From: Aquila chrysaetos chrysaetos
Lineage: Eukaryota; Chordata; Aves; Accipitriformes; Accipitridae
Length of the DNA stretch: 64,000 nt
Direction of reading: 5' to 3'
Assembly: GCF_900496995.4 (NCBI RefSeq)
Contig: NC_044006.1
Location: 40,003,120 to 40,067,119 of the forward strand
The stretch's first letter is position 1; each line of letters starts with the position of its first letter. Under the pieces are notes generated by a model that ran no database searches, was not told where the DNA came from, and saw nothing but the letters and a program-made list of their open reading frames with translations. Below are positions 60,653 to 64,000 of the stretch, piece by piece. A program made the position numbers and the translations under genes.

Positions 60653-63600
60653 AAGAGTGACCCTACTGTAATCTAAAATATTTTTCTTGCAATTTCTTAC
60701 AAAATCTTGTTCTCTCTGTCTCCTGCTTTGTATTTCCTTTTTATTACTCTTTATTGCTTTCCCACACTTTAGTATCTCCAAAATAATCATATAAATATAT
60801 TTGGAACAATCAGAGCTAAAAATATGCTCTTTTTAAACGTGGATCTTGATTGTGGTTGGTTTGGGGGGTTTTTTGATCATGTATTTTCTTTTTTAAAATC
60901 CTGACTTTGTCTACCAGGCTAAAGAATTAATAAATGTTTGGTTAAAAAAAGTTAATATTTAAAAATTAATTACTTCAAAGTTTTGCTCCTTTTAACATCT
61001 ACACAAAGGGCACTAAAGATCCCAAAGCTGCTACCTAAGCTGTATGGAAGATGACTAAAAAGGAGCCTGATAGAATGTTTACAGATTCTGTCCTTTTAAA
61101 GGCAACTGCTGTAGTGATCCAGAATAACATACTCTATAGTCTAGTTTCCAAAAAAAGAAAAGAGAGAATACTCATTAAATCCAGTTGATTGGAGATAACA
61201 CAACTGTTGTTCTGGTAGCTCAGCTTCTATATTGGAAAAAAAAACAAACTTCTGTTAACCATACAAGAACTGGGTGAGAGGATAAAAGCCTGTAGAAAGA
61301 CTGTAAGCAGCAGTGAATACTGTACAAAGGACTGTTGTCTAGCATATACTTGTGAGAAGTTTTTTCATGTGCATAATCATGGAGTATTTTTAACAGTGCT
61401 AGATGTGTCCAGGGAGCCCATACTACTTCATTCCATGTTTGGATCAGTGAGCTTCACATCTTAAAAACTGAAACCTAAATAGAAAGGACAAGTGTTTATG
61501 GAAGCAGCAGTTCTGGAGAACTGGAGGACGTGCTCTTTGGCTCTTCCCCAGCAGCAGCTGTAGGAGCAGCAGGAGGAGCTGGCAGGAGTACCCTCCTCAT
61601 CTCCCACCACTTTGCTCTATTGCTCTGCTGACGGTACGTACCCTCTGATGATGATACACACCCACATCCCAAAAGAAAAGCCTTCGTGCTTTTGGTTAAA
61701 AAGCATTGATTCCTGATAACAATAGTTCCTGATAATCAAGTCCTGGTTGGAATCAGACTAATAACCTTGGAGAGAAGGGCCTTTATAATCTCTGAATAAG
61801 TAGTTTAAACTTTTAACACCACTTTCGTAGGTCTGGATTTAAACTCGGCAAAATCCATTTTAATATCAGGAAAAAGTCTTGAAATTCTTGAAGTTGGTCC
61901 AGCAAATTTGTAGAAATCCTTAAATCCAAGATTGGTAATTATTGCCTCTGGTAGTAATCTCTCAATGATTTGCGATGACTTCCTTATAATCTTTTAATAT
62001 GCTGCAGAAGCTGATGGGACAGTTGGAGAAGAATTCTTTCAGATTAGGATTTAAAACCTTTTTTTATAAATCTGTAGCTGTGACTCTAAATTGGACAAGA
62101 ATTTATAAAACATGGGTCTTCTTTACAGACTGAAACCTGAGATGTTACATGTGAAGAGACACAATACAGGCCTCTCTGTTCGCTGATAGCATTGGCTTTT
62201 TTCTTTTTCTGGGGTCCTTTTCTCACTGTAAAGTCCATATGTTTAGAAGAATGTTTAGTGCCAAGGAACCACCGCACATTAATTTGAAACGGCAAACCAA
62301 CTGGTTGTTCTTAAGAAAATATCCTATTATTATAATGATTTATAAGCTTTATCACAAAAATCCCTTCGTTTTACTGGTTAACAGGAGAAGCAAACTCCTG
62401 GCTGGATATTGTAATGTCACCCAGGCCCCTGGTCTGATCCATGTATCCCTGTCATACCTACTGAGAGAAAAACTGTATGAAACAGCAGCCTTGGAAAGAG
62501 TGTTTCTTTCAGTTGTTCAGTCATCTAGAGCCCAGGAAAATCGCAAGAGTGATTCAGTTTCCTTTCCCTGGGGGAAAAATAGTTACAGATGTGCCTAAAA
62601 TTTTCAGTCTGTGGGCTTTTACCCATCTCTGCCACTCATCTTGGAATTTAACGTTCCTGATGGGAAGATGATGAGTGTCCCTACTTGAGGGACTTGAACA
62701 TTTCTTGCAACTCTTTCCAACCCAGTATCCCAGTCTCTTTAGCACTGTTATTTGTCTTCAGATAAAGCAGTATCTAAATTACCCATGCTTCCCTGGTGCT
62801 GTGTGTTATTTTACATTAGGATAAACTGAACTCCTTCCATTCCATGCTGTTCTAGCAATTTTCAAACCAAGATTGGGAAAGGAATCTTGCAGTATTTCAC
62901 CATGTAACTGTAAACAGTTGGATAACCTAAAAAGCCCTTCAAGCTGTCTTAATATTGTTAGTGTCACTAAATATTTAAAGAGGAGAAAAACACCTCCATT
63001 CTCTTTTTTCATTAAAATTGGCATAAAAGCAAATAGAAATTTTGCTATTCAGATTCACAACAGAACAAAACAAACCCCTGCTTCCAAGCCTTGTCAAATG
63101 ACAGACGCGCAGGTTTTCTTCTCATTGTACCTGTGAGTTGACTTAATTCGGAAAGCTTAAGACACTGAGTCTTGGATGTTCTTGTATGTTAAAAGAATAG
63201 ATTAAATACCTTAAATAGTTTTAAAGCAAAATCTAAGGATTCATGTCCTATCCTACCATGTATTTCCTATCCCTTGCCAAACTGTTATTCAAGCTGTCTG
63301 CATAGTTTCCTTAAAATCTTAAAAATCTTTCTTAGAATCATATTAACATCTTACTGAATTCAACCTTTCTGATCTCTTCTACCAAGAGTCTGTCTGATCT
63401 GCTGTGGGTGCCACTAACGATCATCGCTGACTTCTGACCCGTGTTGCCTATGCCTGCCCTCCCAGCGGAGGGAGGAAGGAGAGCACAGTGAATCTCTGAA
63501 GTACTTCCATTGCCATTGACCATTAAAAACTTGACTGAGCGAGAACTCTCACTTCAACCTGTGAATAACTGGGGTTTTCAGGAATGGCATGTGTCAACAC

Positions 63601-64000
63601 TTTTGGGGTTTTTTTTAACCTACATAAATGGAGGAGGAGGGGGTAGTTCTTTACAGCCACTGAATCTGCACGTGCGCCATAGTGGGGGTTAGGCATTGTT
63701 CAGGTCCTCTTTCTGTAACAGCTCTGAAAATGTAGTATTCTTCAGTTGGTTCTTCTATTCACTTTAAATGGTATGTCTGAAGCACCCAAAGAGGGTGGTC
63801 AGTTTTTTGTGTTGATCTTCTTGGGTGTTCTGTGATGATGGGGTGTTCATTAAATACCTGATGCTGCAAGACACATCACCGCCTGGGCAAGACTGCGCTG
63901 TGTCTCATCTCATGATGGCTTCCTTACTTCCATGTTGATTGCAGCAGGCCCTTGAACCTCAGTTGCTTCAGTCCGGTTCATTTCGCTTGTACAGATCTGT

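Larger units (their letters stand above)
58671..64000. other. Intergenic sequence downstream of ANKRD28
   Basis: AT-rich DNA with an A/C-rich simple block and several long homopolymers at 59.8-60.65 kb. The open frames present, the longest 119 codons at 62239-62598, show no domain, splice logic or repeat motif. In human the neighbour beyond this end of ANKRD28 is, as I recall, BTD; none of it is recognised here. Confidence 0.6.

Noticed and set aside
62239..62598. 119-codon open frame on the plus strand in the intergenic region
   Set aside because: No domain, no repeat motif, no splice context; a second overlapping open frame (62477-62671) exists in another phase. Consistent with chance.
1..64000. 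CRISPR arrays, bacterial operons, phage genes, tRNA or rRNA genes
   Set aside because: No spaced repeats, ribosome-binding-site gene clusters or RNA gene cores were seen; the only tRNA-like sequence is the retroviral primer-binding site.

Overview
The window is vertebrate nuclear DNA: AT-rich, with small exons separated by long introns with GT/AG boundaries. Its coding capacity is one cellular gene and one retrovirus-derived element. The organism is most likely a bird, probably a neoavian. This rests on compact introns, the absence of any SINE/Alu-like repeats, and two solo LTRs that resemble LTRs I associate with bird genomes. The species call is inference.

Region 1 (about 1-6316, minus strand): most of a class I (gammaretrovirus-like) endogenous retrovirus. 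Read on the minus strand it has a 5' LTR (about 6316-5739) with TATA box and AATAAA, a primer-binding site matching the 3' end of tRNA-His (5734-5717), an intact gag (ATG at 5352), and a UAG codon in an MLV-like readthrough context (3879-3877). Retropepsin, reverse transcriptase, RNase H and integrase follow. Pol is broken by two in-frame stops and one frameshift. The end of pol overlaps a small Cys-rich reading frame and then an Arg-rich stretch (about 390-1) that runs off the window. The env body and 3' LTR lie outside.

Region 2 (6317-58.7 kb, plus strand): the 3' part of ANKRD28, encoding protein phosphatase 6 regulatory ankyrin repeat subunit A. I place 25 coding exons, from 10819 to the stop codon at 56914-56916. 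All phases join without a break and give 989 full residues. With the 64 residues expected upstream, this matches the 1,053 residues I recall for the human protein, so no coding exon appears to be missing from the first placed exon onward. The first exons lie before the window, so the retrovirus probably sits antisense inside an early ANKRD28 intron. Two same-family solo LTRs (574 and 603 bp), each with a perfect 5-bp target duplication, lie in two later introns in the sense direction. One intron also holds a 43-bp near-copy of the start of a neighbouring exon.

Region 3 (58.7-64 kb): the ANKRD28 3' UTR gives way to intergenic DNA with long homopolymer runs (G29, G16, C16, A23). I recognise no gene there. 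No RNA genes, CRISPR arrays or bacterial-type operons were seen.
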